Below are positions 44,518 to 55,954 of a DNA stretch of 64,000 nt, piece by piece. The notes beneath the pieces are model-generated. The model was not told the origin of the DNA and made no database searches. It saw nothing but the letters and a program-made list of their open reading frames with translations. This DNA comes from Eunapius fragilis. Taxonomy: Eukaryota > Porifera > Demospongiae > Spongillida > Spongillidae. The stretch covers positions 15,425,338 to 15,489,337 of the forward strand of contig OY811971.1 in the NCBI GenBank assembly GCA_963681505.1. Reading direction: 5' to 3'. The first letter of the stretch is position 1. Each line of letters starts with the position of its first letter. Made by a program: the position numbers and the translations under genes.

Positions 44518-45587
44518 CCCTATAGACGGCACCTACCAATAAATAATTACCCCTCTATCCTACAGACGGCACCTATGAATCAACACCTTTTTAACACTTG
44601 CTTCGTAGAACAGACCTTTGTGCGCTAGCTCTCAAACCTGGTCATCGTGCTATACTTAGGTCTTAAACATTTTATAATGTCCTCAAGTAAACCTATGAGC
44701 ATAATTAAACAGGGTACTGCACACTAATGTCTCTTAAAATGCTGTCAAATGCATCTTCACTGCTCTTCCCATATCGTTCTCTCCACATGAATTCGTCCAG
44801 GTAACTTGGTAGCTGATGGCTGTGCACACCCTTCATAGACTTGAACCTCTTCTTCACCCTACCCCAATAGCTCTCAATATGTTGGGTGTGCACACCTGTT
44901 TGTCTCGCAACAAACTCGATGGAGTGGTTCACAGTTTCATGCTGGACGTGGGGAATGACTCTGTCAATAGCCGAGTATGCTGCCCACTCATCAGAATGAA
45001 TGATGGTGCCTGGCGCAGTGTGTGCTCTGACTATAGGGAGAAGTGTGGCAGCATCTCTTCTGTCCACCATCTGCATGTACCCTAAAGCAGGACTTTGGGA
45101 GGTGTCCACCATGCCAAATATACCCAGTTTTCAACATCTGCATGCCTACCTCTGTGGTACTGAAGGAACATAGTAACAAACATATATAAATGTACTATAG
45201 TACGAGTACCTTAGGCTTGTGGTTAAACAGAGACTCGTCTATTTCACCTAATGTACACAGTTATGGTGGATGAGGCAAATGTTTGCATCCCTACTAACCT
45301 TGTGCATTGCATAGAAGAAGCCAGTACACGCTTGGTCTTGAAGAAATGTATAACTCCTTCAGTCCCGCCGAACATGATTGGACCAACATCCAAACAAGCC
45401 ATCTCCAGCACAATACGTACAGACATGGAAAACCTGTTCTTACATACTCGTTCATGACCAGGTTTGAGAGTTAGGCGCGCAAAGGTCTGTTCTACGAAGC
45501 AAGTGTTAAAAAGGTGTTGATTCATAGGTCCGGTGCCGTCTGTAGGATAGAGGGGTAATTAATTATTGGTAGGTGCCGTCTATAGGG
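44518..45587 (-). mobile_element. Merlin transposon, decayed copy inside the hAT
   Basis: 44518-44643 and 45454-45587 are inverted copies over about 125-134 bp, starting CCCTATAGACGGCACCTACC and differing by small indels. No exact target duplication is visible. The ends are unrelated to those of the Merlin at 16.3 kb, so this is another family. Confidence 0.85.
44705..45280 (-). pseudogene. Merlin transposase with probable intron and frameshift
   Basis: Minus strand: LGEIDESLFNHKPK with the first catalytic Asp near 45240, a donor-like GTACTC and acceptor TTCCTTCAG enclosing about 55 bp, then YHRGRHADVENWV. A 2-base slip follows near 45120 before the final block 45112-44705, which carries the second Asp in IHSDEWAAY and the Glu in HTQHIESYW. 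The N-terminal zinc module is not recognisable. Paralogous to the 16.5-kb enzyme (shared RRDAATLLPIV-like, VNHSI and EFMWRERYG phrases). Not functional as it stands. Confidence 0.8.
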
Positions 45588-45687
45588 CTTGATCCCCGAG
45601 GAACTGTAGAATTTTTCCACTGCGTATAAACGATTCAATTTTACGCAACCAAACAGCATTTCAGAAGATGAAAGTGATTGTTCTACA

Positions 45688-46056
45688 ATGGATGAGGAAG
45701 ATGGCGAAGAAAATCGAAGTGATAACTTTAATTTGAATTTGTCTTTTTCGGCTGCATTAACTCTCCTTTGCAATCCCAAGTATCACCTAGTGGATGCATT
45801 TCCCGAGCTCAGTAAGGCATATTCAATAGCTTTGGCCATCCCTATCAGATCATGCACAGCTGAACGTAGTTTTTCTGCACTGAAAAGGGTCAAGACTCGA
45901 CTGAGATCAACAATGATGCAGGAGAGACTATTAATAGATGGGCTGCTGCTAATAGCAGTTGAAAGGAAAATTTTGAAAACGATTAATAGTGATGCAATTA
46001 TTGATGAATTCGCTCGTAGCTCGGCGGAATTGTCCCGAGCTTTGCTTTGCCGATAA
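45688..46056 (+). pseudogene. hAT transposase, hATC dimerisation domain
   Basis: Encodes an acidic start, then NPKYHLVDAFPELSKAYSIA and TAERSFSALKRVKTRLRSTM followed by QERLLIDGLLLIAVE, the hAT C-terminal dimerisation domain. The open frame begins upstream of 45688 (SDEDESDCST-like codons) right after the Merlin insertion. Same strand as the 44.2-kb piece. Confidence 0.85.
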
Positions 46057-46248
46057 ATTGATCATGCCTTTTGCATTATTATTTACATGTGCATATTATA
46101 TACATGCAACACCGCACTGAATTGAACACAATTGCGTTGATTTGCTGCTTGCGGAAAGTGTTACATGTAAACGCTAGGAAGCGAGGGGGGGGGGGGGCGC
46201 ATCACATATTGAGGCCCCCCCAGCCATGAAATAGCCACCACGCCACTG

Positions 46249-46600
46249 AGGGGGAGGAGACCTTCCCGTGCGCGTTTGTGCCTATTAACGACGCTATAGT
46301 ACGTAGAGCTCAGAGGTAAGTAACTGGCTAGGGGTCCTGCTTGTTTTCTTCTACTATCGTTGAGCGAACAACTAACGGAATGTGTCACCAGCGGCGCGAG
46401 TGGTTACATCACATAATGGCGCCTTTGAAGGGCTAAAAACTAAGATCGGTTCGCCAAGCAGTGCCCAGGGCGAGTTACTACAATCTTCCCTGTAAACAGT
46501 TATGCCAGTCATTCCAGTCAAATAACGCTTCATTCTACTCCGCCTTTTTATCTTTCCATGGCGATGCGTCGTGTTCATTCCACCCGCTTCGAGGAGCATG
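46249..46600. other. non-coding
   Basis: Gap between two hAT-type elements; nothing recognised. Confidence 0.4.
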
Positions 46601-47183
46601 CAGGGGCGGATTTAGGGGGGGGGGGGTCCAGGGGGTCCGGACCCCCCTTTCCTATATTTGAAGAATGACGTAATGCATACTGTAATCTATGCAGCGGTCT
46701 GCATGTTACCATCCTTGGATTTGCAAGCTTGCAAAGCGTTCTAGCCAAGCGGGGTCTATATCGATCTAATTAAATCCTACATGCATAACGGCATGTGTGC
46801 ATGTAAATAAATAGTATTTAATCGCGCGATCGGTGCGCATGTGAGCAGCAATTGAGGTAATAGATCAACAGACTGGAGTTGGATGGATCTCAAATTTAAT
46901 TGCGGAGCAGTAGGAACCATAGCATTGTGAAGAATGAAGAGTTTTCTCGTCGCCATCCATGAAGGCTCTAGTAATCCGAATATCGCGTGATGTATATGTA
47001 TTGGATATCACTGTGAATTTCATGCAAAATAAACGCAAAAGCAAAAAAGCAGCTGCTTCGCCCCAGACCCCACTGATGGGGCTATCAGCGCTCCCCCAGA
47101 TCCCCTTGCTGTCACGGGGCCTCTCCCAGTTGTAAATATATTTATCAGACCCCCCCTTTCCCAAAATCCTGGATCAATCCCTG
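46601..47183. mobile_element. non-autonomous hAT-like element, 583 bp
   Basis: Starts CAGGGGCGGATTTAGGGGGG and ends with ATCCTGGATCAATCCCTG, the common animal hAT terminus CAGGGGCGGATCCAGGATT in diverged form. Inside is GCTTCGCCCCAGACCC. Flanking 8-mers do not match well, so the insertion is old or the ends are slightly misplaced. Confidence 0.6.
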
Positions 47184-48205
47184 GGTAGTATCATTACGTA
47201 AGCAATGTTGTGCGCATGATATAATAAAAAAGTGTTGGCGGCTGGGGCTTCGCTCCAGACCCCTCCCCCACTTCATGAAGCAACCCCCCCCCCCCCCCCC
47301 CCCCCCCCCCCTTTTCAGAAATTCTCTTGAGGAGTAAAATACATAAACAAAGACCGTTAAAAATTACACACTCTATCCAGTAGAACGTATTAAGGAATTA
47401 TCGAGAGTTACGTTAGTAACTCTCATATAGGATTTGACCCCGATTATGAAGTCATTACAAAAACGCGACCCGCTTCTAACAAGACTACCTTGTTATCGTC
47501 GTCGTACAAGAAGGCAACAACAAGCAGTTTCGTGTTTGTTTGATGTCACAAAACCGCGTGGTTGTAGAGAACAAAACAATTTTCGAAACTCGTACCCAGT
47601 CCCACTCTTCTTGTTCTTGTTCTTGTTCTTGACCACGCATAACTCGGGATAGGAACACTTTTAAGAAATGAAAATTACACCAATGGCTTCGGAATTCGTT
47701 GGCATTCTCGCTTCTGTGGTCAAAACGTCACGAGGCTACATGACATATATCGGTGGTTGTGTTAGCAAATCACGTATAGTTAAGCTTACTGCACTGACAA
47801 GACTCGGATAGGTCCTACTTCGCTCTTTATACGAAGTACTAGCAGTATACATAATGTAATCAAATGTGTATGGTCTGGGCACTACACGTAGTGGCAATTA
47901 ACTGTGGCGGTCATAATAACGTGCACGTGCGTACTATAATCATCTTGCTATTCGATCGTTGTAAGTTTGACGCTCTTTGTAACTTAGTGAAGTACTTTTT
48001 TTTTTTTTTCAAAATGCCTTCACGTGCAAGGTACAGATCCTGAAAAAAGACAGCGATATTGCCATAGTCCTGAACGTGCATCTCGCTCGGCGAAAAGAGT
48101 AAAGGTACTCAAAGGTATGTCGTACCTTTACAACCTCCCTCTCATATCAAGATGGATTTCTTAACATGCTATACGGCTCATAATCGGGTATGAATAAAAA
48201 TCAAT
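47184..48205. other. non-coding with hAT-like debris
   Basis: GGCTGGGGCTTCGCTCCAGA at 47240 followed by a C run (47283-47310) looks like the inner end of another hAT-type MITE. A (TTGTTC)n tract lies at 47610-47632 and a T run at 47997-48009. No gene. Confidence 0.45.
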
Positions 48206-48207
48206 GA

Positions 48208-48502
48208 AACAAGTAAATAAAAAACATTCTCTATGAGAAAGTTGGTGGCATATAGGATTTGAAGGCAATGGTGGTGTAAAAAGGAAGGAAACAAGGGTCT
48301 AATAATATGGGAAAATGGAATAGTCCTATATTTAGCACATTTCTATATGTAGGATATAGTATGTTGTTCGTGTGCTAAATATAGGACTATTCCATTTTCC
48401 CATATTATTAGACCCTTGTTTCCTTCCTTTTTACACCACCATTGCCTTCAAATCCTATATGCCACCAACTTTCTCATAGAGAATGTTTTTTATTTACTTG
48501 TT
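48208..48502. repeat. perfect palindrome, 132-bp arms, 31-bp spacer
   Basis: 48208-48339 and 48371-48502 are exact reverse complements over all 132 bases by my reading. The spacer is 48340-48370. No target duplication or coding frame is evident. A transcript across it would fold into a long perfect hairpin. Confidence 0.93.
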
Positions 48503-49077
48503 ATAATATGGTTTGTACTGACTACTAACGTACTTTGTGTTCCCAAACGGTGAATACAAACTTATAGGTATGTTTTGTACGACGCCATTTTGAATTATAA
48601 TTGGAGCCTGCCCTTAAGTGGGTTGAGTACGTATATGTGATAACTCATAAATAGAATAACTCATCACTGTGTATACACAGCAAGCCGTAACCAAATCATG
48701 TAGTCAGTGGCGTAGCGAGGGGGGTGGGGGGGGGCAGGGGTAGTCTCGTTCCCAGACCCTCATACACAGCAGCGGATGGATTACATCACCGCTACGTGAA
48801 AAGAGGGTCTGGTGTACTCCTGTACAAATTTCTGTCCCGTCGTCCCGGAATGTTGGGACACCAATCAGATTCGAGGCATGCAATAATTGCATACCTCGGT
48901 TATTGTTTAAAGTTATTCGTAACCGATGACAATGTAGCTAGCTGTTAAGACAGCGGATGGGTTATTTTACACTGAAAGACGAACAGCTACGAATAGTGGC
49001 AGGCGCTCTCGGTGGTCGGGATGGCTTCGTTTGCCTTCCAACTGGGTATGAAAAGTCACTCTGTTACGCCATTTTTT

Positions 49078-49565
49078 TTGGCCTGTTAGATGGCCGCGTG
49101 TTGGCCTGTTAGATGGCCGTGTGTTGGCCTGTTAGATGGTCGTGTGTTGGCTTGTTAGTTGGCCGTGTGTTGGCTTGTTAGATGGTCGTGTGTTGGCCTG
49201 TTAGATGGTCGTGTGTTGGCCTGTTAGTTGGTCGTGTGTTGGCTTGTTACATGGTCGTGTGTTCGCCTGTTAGATGGCCGTGTGTTCGCCTGTTAGATGG
49301 TTGTGTGTTGGCTTGTTAGATGGCCGTGTGTTGGCTTGTTAGATGGTCGTGTGTTGGCTTGTTAGATGGCCGCGTGTTGACCGCTTAGATGGACGTGTGT
49401 TGGCTTGTTAGAAGGTCGTGTGTTGGCCTGTTAGATGGCCGCGTGTTGGCCTGTTAGATGGACGTGTGTTGGCTTGTTAGATGGTCGTGTGTTGGCTTGT
49501 TAGATGGCCGCGTGTTGACCGGTTAGATGGCCGTGTGTTGGCTTGTTAGATGACCGTGTCTTGGC
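49078..49565. repeat. 23-bp minisatellite, about 21 copies
   Basis: Tandem units of TTGGCCTGTTAGATGGCCGT plus GTG with point variation (CTTG/CCTG, GGTC/GGCC, AGTTGG/AGATGG). Confined to the hAT-type element. Confidence 0.92.
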
Positions 49566-50007
49566 CGAGATAGCCGCGACCTTCATGCCACAGTGCAGTA
49601 TCTATTGCTATCTTAGTAGAGGTAGATACTGAACAAACAAAGTGTCGACGATGTTCCTCCTTTAAGTCTTTGCCACACAGCTTCGTCAAATTGAAATTCT
49701 ATAATTAATTGCATTCTTGCTTTGCTAATTACATTCATAAATACGTCACTGCATTCCTCCCGACGTTGGGTTGCAATGTTATGTAATCGCAGGACAGAAA
49801 TATGTACAGGAGTTCACCAGACTGTATATTGCGAATGCATATCAGGCTGGGGACGAGACTAGGGCAGGGGGGGGGACATATGTCCCCGGGCGCAGGGGTT
49901 TAGGGGGCGCCAAAATAGACAATTTGCACAGATAACTATCGCGTTACGCGAACAGGCCCGCGGGGCGCGGGCACTTTTTGAGTCTTGTTAACAAACGATT
50001 TGTAGTC

Positions 50008-50052
50008 AGTCTGGGGACCCGATAGTACAGCCATCAGTCGGGTCCCCAGACT
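50008..50052. repeat. hairpin, 15-bp arms
   Basis: AGTCTGGGGACCCGA and TCGGGTCCCCAGACT flank a 15-base loop. Confidence 0.9.
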
Positions 50053-50174
50053 ACTCGATCTGCAACGCAAACTTTTAAATGTATTTCTAATCACCGACAT
50101 TGAAGATACGGTATCCAATCGTCACCTCCATACTTTTAATCTGTTGGAATAAATAGTTCCAACTTCACGGTTAT

Positions 50175-50227
50175 CGCTCGCTGCCATTGTGAGCCTGTTA
50201 TGCACAGGCTCACAATGGCAGCGAGCG
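50175..50227. repeat. perfect hairpin, 24-bp arms, 5-base loop
   Basis: The arm beginning CGCTCGCTGCCATTGTGAGC at 50175-50198 is exactly inverted at 50204-50227 around TATGC. Compact, GC-balanced and fully paired. Confidence 0.93.
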
Positions 50228-53200
50228 GTTAGCCATTATCGTACAGACAGGTACACATAGCGCCAGTCATAGCGCGAGGGTAGTTTTGCGGGGGCGGATA
50301 CTTCCCCAAACCAAACTTCCTAATGTAATTGATTGAAGGTACGTGCGAAGGCATAGGTTGCTTGCGAAAGCAAATGCAGTGTATATGTGAAAGTATCATG
50401 TTTTTGTGGCTTAAAAAGTGCTAAAGTTGCAAAGCGGCTGGGGCTCCGCCCCAGACCCTGTGGGTGAGCTTTGCATACTCCCTTGCTGGTATCATCGAGG
50501 CCCGGCATACCCCTCTCCGCCCTTGCAGCTACCTACCAAACCTCGCTGCAAAATCCTAGATCCACCCCTTTATTTGTAGGGGGGGGGGGGGGGGGGGGGC
50601 GCCATTATTGCATTATGTCTCAATCACCACACTACGCCACTGCATGTAGTGTTATTATTGCGCCACAGTAGTTGGATGGACTACATCACCGCAACTCGTG
50701 TACAGAAAGGTGATGCCGCAGCTACGAGTGTGGGTCTGGGTACGAGACGACGAAGGGTGGGTACAATTCCTATACATGTGCAAGGTTTGTATCCATCAGA
50801 TAATTATAACGTATATTGTATATATGTGATAATACCTCGTTATCAGATGGGTACATGCAAAGACATAAGGACATGTAAATGTTCACATTGGGGCTGCTAA
50901 CACAAAGGGTATGAACCCCCAAAACACAAAATTGTGGATAGCGGCTCCAGTTAGCACGTGTGGTGCAAATAGGCACTCCTGTGTTGGTCAACTGCAAGAA
51001 TATCAATGGTGACATGGTCACCCCTGTCTCCGCCCCCATCAATGGTGGTCACCCGTGTCTTCCCCCATCAATGGTGGCCACCTCTGTCTCTCCCTCATCA
51101 ATGGTGGTCACCCCTGTCTCCCCCCATTAATGGTAGTCACCCCTGTCTCCCACCATCAATGGTGGTCACCCCTGTCCCTCCCCATTAATGATGGTCATCT
51201 CTGTCTTCCCCTACCAATGGTAGTCCCCTCTGTCTCCCCCCATCAATGGTGGCCACCTCTGTCTCCCCCTCATCAATGGTGGTTACCCGTCTCCCCCCAT
51301 CAATGGTGGTCACCACTGTCTCCTCCCATCAATGGTGGTCACCCCTGTCTCCCCCCATCAACGGTGGTCACCCGTCTCCTCCCATCAATGGTGGTCAGCT
51401 CTGTCTCACCCCATCAATGGTGGTCACCCATCTCCCCCCATCAATGGTGGTCACCTCTGTCTCCCCCCATCAATGGTGGTGACCCATGTCTCCCCCCATC
51501 AATGGTGGTCACCTCTGTCTCCCCCCAATAATGGTGGTCACCCCTGTCTCCCCCCACTAATCATGGTCACCTCTGTCTCCCCCCATCAATGATGGTCACC
51601 TGTGTCTCCCCCCATTAATGGTGGTCACCCCTGTCTCCCGCAATCAATGGTGGTCACCCAATAGGCACTCGTGTCATACAATAAATGTTGGTCACCTGCA
51701 AGAATATCAATGGTGACATGGTCACCCCTGTCTCCGCCCCCATCAATGGTGGTCACTCGTGTCTTCCCCCATCAATGGTGGCCACCTCTGTCTCCCCCTC
51801 ATCAATTGTGGTCACCCCTGTCTCCCCTCATTAATGGTGGTCACCCCTGTCTCTCCCCATTAATGATGGTCATCTCTGTCTCCCCCCACCAATGGTGGTC
51901 CCCTCTGTCTCTCCCCATTAATGATGGTCATCTCTGTCTCCCCCCATCAATGGTGGTCACCTCTGTCTCCTCCCATCAATGGTGGTCACCCCTGTCTCTC
52001 CCCATCAATGGTAGTCACCCCTGTCTCTCCCCATCAATGGTGGTCACCTCTGTCTCCCCCCATCAATGGTGGTCTCCCCTCTCCCCCCATCAATGGTGGT
52101 CATCCTCGTCTCCTCCCATCAATGGTGGTCACCTCTGTCTCCCCCCATCAATGGTGGTCACCCATCTCCCCCCATCAATGGTGGTCACCTCTGTCTCCCC
52201 CCATCAATGATGGTGACCCATCTCCCCCCATCAATGGTGGTCACCCCTGTCTCCCGCCATCAATGGAGGTCACCCCTGTCTCCTCGCATCAATGGTGGTC
52301 ACCCGTCTACCCCCATCAATGGTGGTCACCCCTGTCTCCCCCAATCAATGGTGGTCACCCCTGTCTCCCCCCATCAATGGTGGTCACCTCTGTCTCCCCC
52401 CATCAATGGTGGTGACCCATGTCTCCCCCCATCAATGGTGGTCACCTCTGTCTCCCCCCAATAATGGTGGTCACCCCTGTCTCCCCCCACTAATCATGGT
52501 CACCTCTGTCTCCCCCCATCAATGATGGTCACCTGTGTCTCCCCCCATTAATGGTGGTCACCCCTGTCTCCCGCAATCAATGGTGGTCACCCAATAGGCA
52601 CTCGTGTCATACAATAAATGTTGGTCACCTGCAAGAATATCAATGGTGACATGGTCACCCCTGTCTCCGCCCCCATCAATGGTGGTCACTCGTGTCTTCC
52701 CCCATCAATGGTGGCCACCTCTGTCTCCCCCTCATCAATTGTGGTCACCCCTGTCTCCCCTCATTAATGGTGGTCACCCCTGTCTCTCCCCATTAATGAT
52801 GGTCATCTCTGTCTCCCCCCACCAATGGTGGTCCCCTCTGTCTCTCCCCATTAATGATGGTCATCTCTGTCTCCCCCCATCAATGGTGGTCACCTCTGTC
52901 TCCTCCCATCAATGGTGGTCACCCCTGTCTCTCCCCATCAATGGTAGTCACCCCTGTCTCTCCCCATCAATGGTGGTCACCTCTGTCTCCCCCCATCAAT
53001 GGTGGTCTCCCCTCTCCCCCCATCAATGGTGGTCATCCTCGTCTCCTCCCATCAATGGTGGTCACCTCTGTCTCCCCCCATCAATGGTGGTCACCCATCT
53101 CCCCCCATCAATGGTGGTCACCTCTGTCTCCCCCCATCAATGATGGTGACCCATCTCCCCCCATCAATGGTGGTCACCCCTGTCTCCCGCCATCAATGGA

Positions 53201-53410
53201 GGTCACCCCTGTCTCCTCGCATCAATGGTGGTCACCCGTCTACCCCCATCAATGGTGGTCACCCCTGTCTCCCCCAATCAATGGTGGTCACCCCTGTCTC
53301 CCCCCATCAATGGTGGTCACCTCTGTCTCCCCCCATCAATGGTGGTCACCTCTGTCTCCCCCCATCAATGGTGGTCACCCCTGTCTCCCCCCATCAATGG
53401 TGGTCACCCC

Positions 53411-53851
53411 CAGCCCCGGATCCAGGATTTGGCTAAGGGGGGGGCGGTTTTACTGGAGGGGCGGCACATTGACAATGAATGCATGCGAAGCCAGGGGCGG
53501 ATACAAAAAGCGGGGGGGGGGGGGGGGGGGGGGTGCTGTCCGTTTTAGGCCCGATCCAAAAGCGGGGGGGGGGGGGGGGGGGTGCTGTCCGTTTTGGGCC
53601 CGATCCAAACGCGGGGGGGGGGGGGGGGGGGGGTGCTGTCCGTTTTAGGCCCGATTCAAAAGCGGGGGGGGGGGGGGGGGTGCTGCTTGCCGTTCGATGA
53701 TTTATATCTTGGTTTGTGCGCGCGTGCGTGATAGTGCGTGGGAAATGGAGCGGGGGGGGGGGGGGGGGCGGCAATTGGTCCCAGAGGGCGGCATTTCGTA
53801 TGAATGGGGGGGGCGGCCGCCCCCCCCGAGCCTATGCTGGATCCGGGGCTG
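53411..53851. mobile_element. 441-bp hAT-type MITE inserted in the minisatellite
   Basis: Ends CAGCCCCGGATCCAG and CTGGATCCGGGGCTG. Both sides carry the exact 8-bp copy GTCACCCC (53403-53410 and 53852-53859), part of the satellite unit. Inside is a tandem of about four 60-bp units, each a G run plus GTGCTGTCCGTTTTAGGCCC. No coding capacity. Confidence 0.9.
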
Positions 53852-55954
53852 GTCACCCCTGTCTTCCCCCATCAATGGTGGTCACCCCTGTCTCCCCCCA
53901 TCAATGGTGGTCCCCTCTGTCTCTCCCCATTAATTATGGTCACCTCTGTCTCCCCCCATCAATAGTAGTCACCTCTGTCTCCCACCATCAATGGTGGTCA
54001 CCTCTGTCTCCCCCCATCAATGGTGGTCTGCCCTCTCCCCCCATCAATGATGGTCACCTCTGTTTCCCCCCATCAATGGTGGTCACCCATGTCTCCCCCC
54101 ATCAATGGTGGTCACCCCTGTCTCCCCCCATCAATGGTGGTCACCTCTGTCTCCCCCCATCAATGGTGGTCTCCCCTCTCCCCCCATCAATGATGGTCAC
54201 CCGTCTCCCCCCATCAATGGTGGTCACCTCTGTCTCCCCCCATCAATGGTGGTCACCCATGTCTCCCCCCATCAATGGTGGTCACCCCTGTCTCCCCCCA
54301 TCAATGGTGGTCACCCCTGTCTCCCCCATCAATGGTGGTCACCCCTGTCTCGCCCCATCAATGGTGGTCACCCCTGTCTCCCCCCATCAATGGTGGTCAC
54401 CCCTGTCTCCCCCCATCAATGGTGGTCACCTCTGTCTCGCCCCATCAATGGTGGTCACCCCTGTCTCCCCCCATCAATGGTGGTCACCCCTGTCTCCACC
54501 CATCAATGGTGGTCACCTCTGTCTCCCCCCATCAATGGTGGTCACCCGTCTACCCCTCATCAATGGTGGTCACCTCTGTCTTCCCCCATCAATCATGGTC
54601 ACCTCTGTCTCCCCCCATTAATGGTGGTCACCCCTGTCTCCCACCATCAATGGTGGTCACCCCTGTCTCTCCCTATCAATGGAGGTCACCTCTGTCTCCC
54701 CCCATCAATGATGGTCTCCCCTCTCCCCCCATCAATGATGGTCACCCGTCTCCCCCCATCAATGGTGGTCACCTCTGTCTCCCCCCATCAATGGTGGTCA
54801 ACCATGTCTCCCCCCATCAATGGTGGTCACCTCTGTCTCCCCCCATCAATGGTGGTCACCCCTGTCTCCCACCATCAATGGTGGTCACCCCTGTCTCCCA
54901 CCATCAATGGTGGTCACCCCTGTCTCTCCCTATCAATGGTGGTCACCTCTGTCTCCCCCCATCAATGGTGGTCCCCTTTGTCTCCCCCCATCAATGGTGG
55001 TCACTCCTGTCTCCCCCCATCAATGGTGGTCACCCGTCTACCCCATCAATGGTGGTCACCTCTGTCTCCCCCCATCAATGGTGGTCACCCCTGTCTCCAA
55101 CCATCAATGGTGGTCACCCCTGTCTCCCACCATCAATGGTGGTCACCCCTGTCTCTCCCTATCAATGGTGGTCACCTCTGTCTCCCCCCATCAATGGTGG
55201 TCTCCCTTCTCCCCCCATCAATGATGGTCACCCGTCTACCCCCATCAATGGTGGTCACCTCTGTCTCCCACCATCAATGGTGGTCACCCCTGTCTCTCCC
55301 TATCAATGGTGGTCACCTCTGTCTCCCCCCATCAATGGTGGTCTCCCCTCTCCCCCCATCAATGATGGTCACCCGTCTCACCCCATCAATGGTGGTCACC
55401 TCTGTCTCCCCCCATCAATGGTGGTCAACCATGTCTCCCCTCATCAATGGTGGTCACCTCTGTCTCCCCCCATCAATGGTGGTCACCCCTGTCTCCCCCC
55501 ATCAATGGTGGTCACCCCTGTCTCCCACCATCAATGGTGGTCACCCCTGTCTCCCCCCATCAAGGGTGGTCACCCCTGTCTCCCACCATCAATGGTGATC
55601 ACCCCTGATGTCTCCCCCCATCAACGGTGGTCACCCGTCTCCTCCCATCAATGGTGGTCAGCTCTGTCTCACCCCATCAAAGGTGGTCACCCATCTCCCC
55701 CCATCAATGGTGGTCACCTCTGTCTCCCCCCATCAATGGTGGTGACCCATGTCTCCCCCCATCAATGGTGATCACCTCTGTCTCCCCCCACCAATCATGG
55801 TCACCTTTGTCTCCCCCCATCAATGATGGTCACCCCTGTCTCCCGCCTTCAATGGTGGTCACCCCTGTCTCCTCGCATCAATGGTGGTCACCCGTCTACC
55901 CCCATCAATGGTGGTCACCCCTGTCTCCCGCAATCAATGGTGGTCACCCAATAG

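Larger units (their letters stand above)
43918..46248 (+). mobile_element. hAT transposon, interrupted by a Merlin
   Basis: GAGTGGCGTGGTGGC at 43918 is mirrored by GCCACCACGCCACTG ending at 46248. Flanks TTGGGGAG and AGGGGGAG agree at 6 of 8 bases, a worn 8-bp duplication. A 29-base G run follows the left end and a C run precedes the right end. Transposase pieces lie at 44189-44488 and 45600-46056. Much of the gene between them is displaced or lost at the Merlin insertion. Confidence 0.75.
48705..50642. mobile_element. non-autonomous hAT-type element, 1,938 bp
   Basis: Left end CAGTGGCGTAGCGAGG, right end CTACGCCACTG. Both sides are flanked by the exact 8-bp copy CATGTAGT (48697-48704 and 50643-50650). 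There is no transposase. Inside are a 23-bp minisatellite, two hairpins, a G run at 50578-50599 and a smaller hAT-like piece (about 50289-50572). Confidence 0.9.

Noticed and set aside
50998-51700. Possible CRISPR-like array
   Set aside because: Units are contiguous, with no unique spacers, in a eukaryotic context.
53433-53860. Gly- or Pro-rich frames in the G-run tandem of the MITE
   Set aside because: Products of homopolymers inside a non-coding insert.
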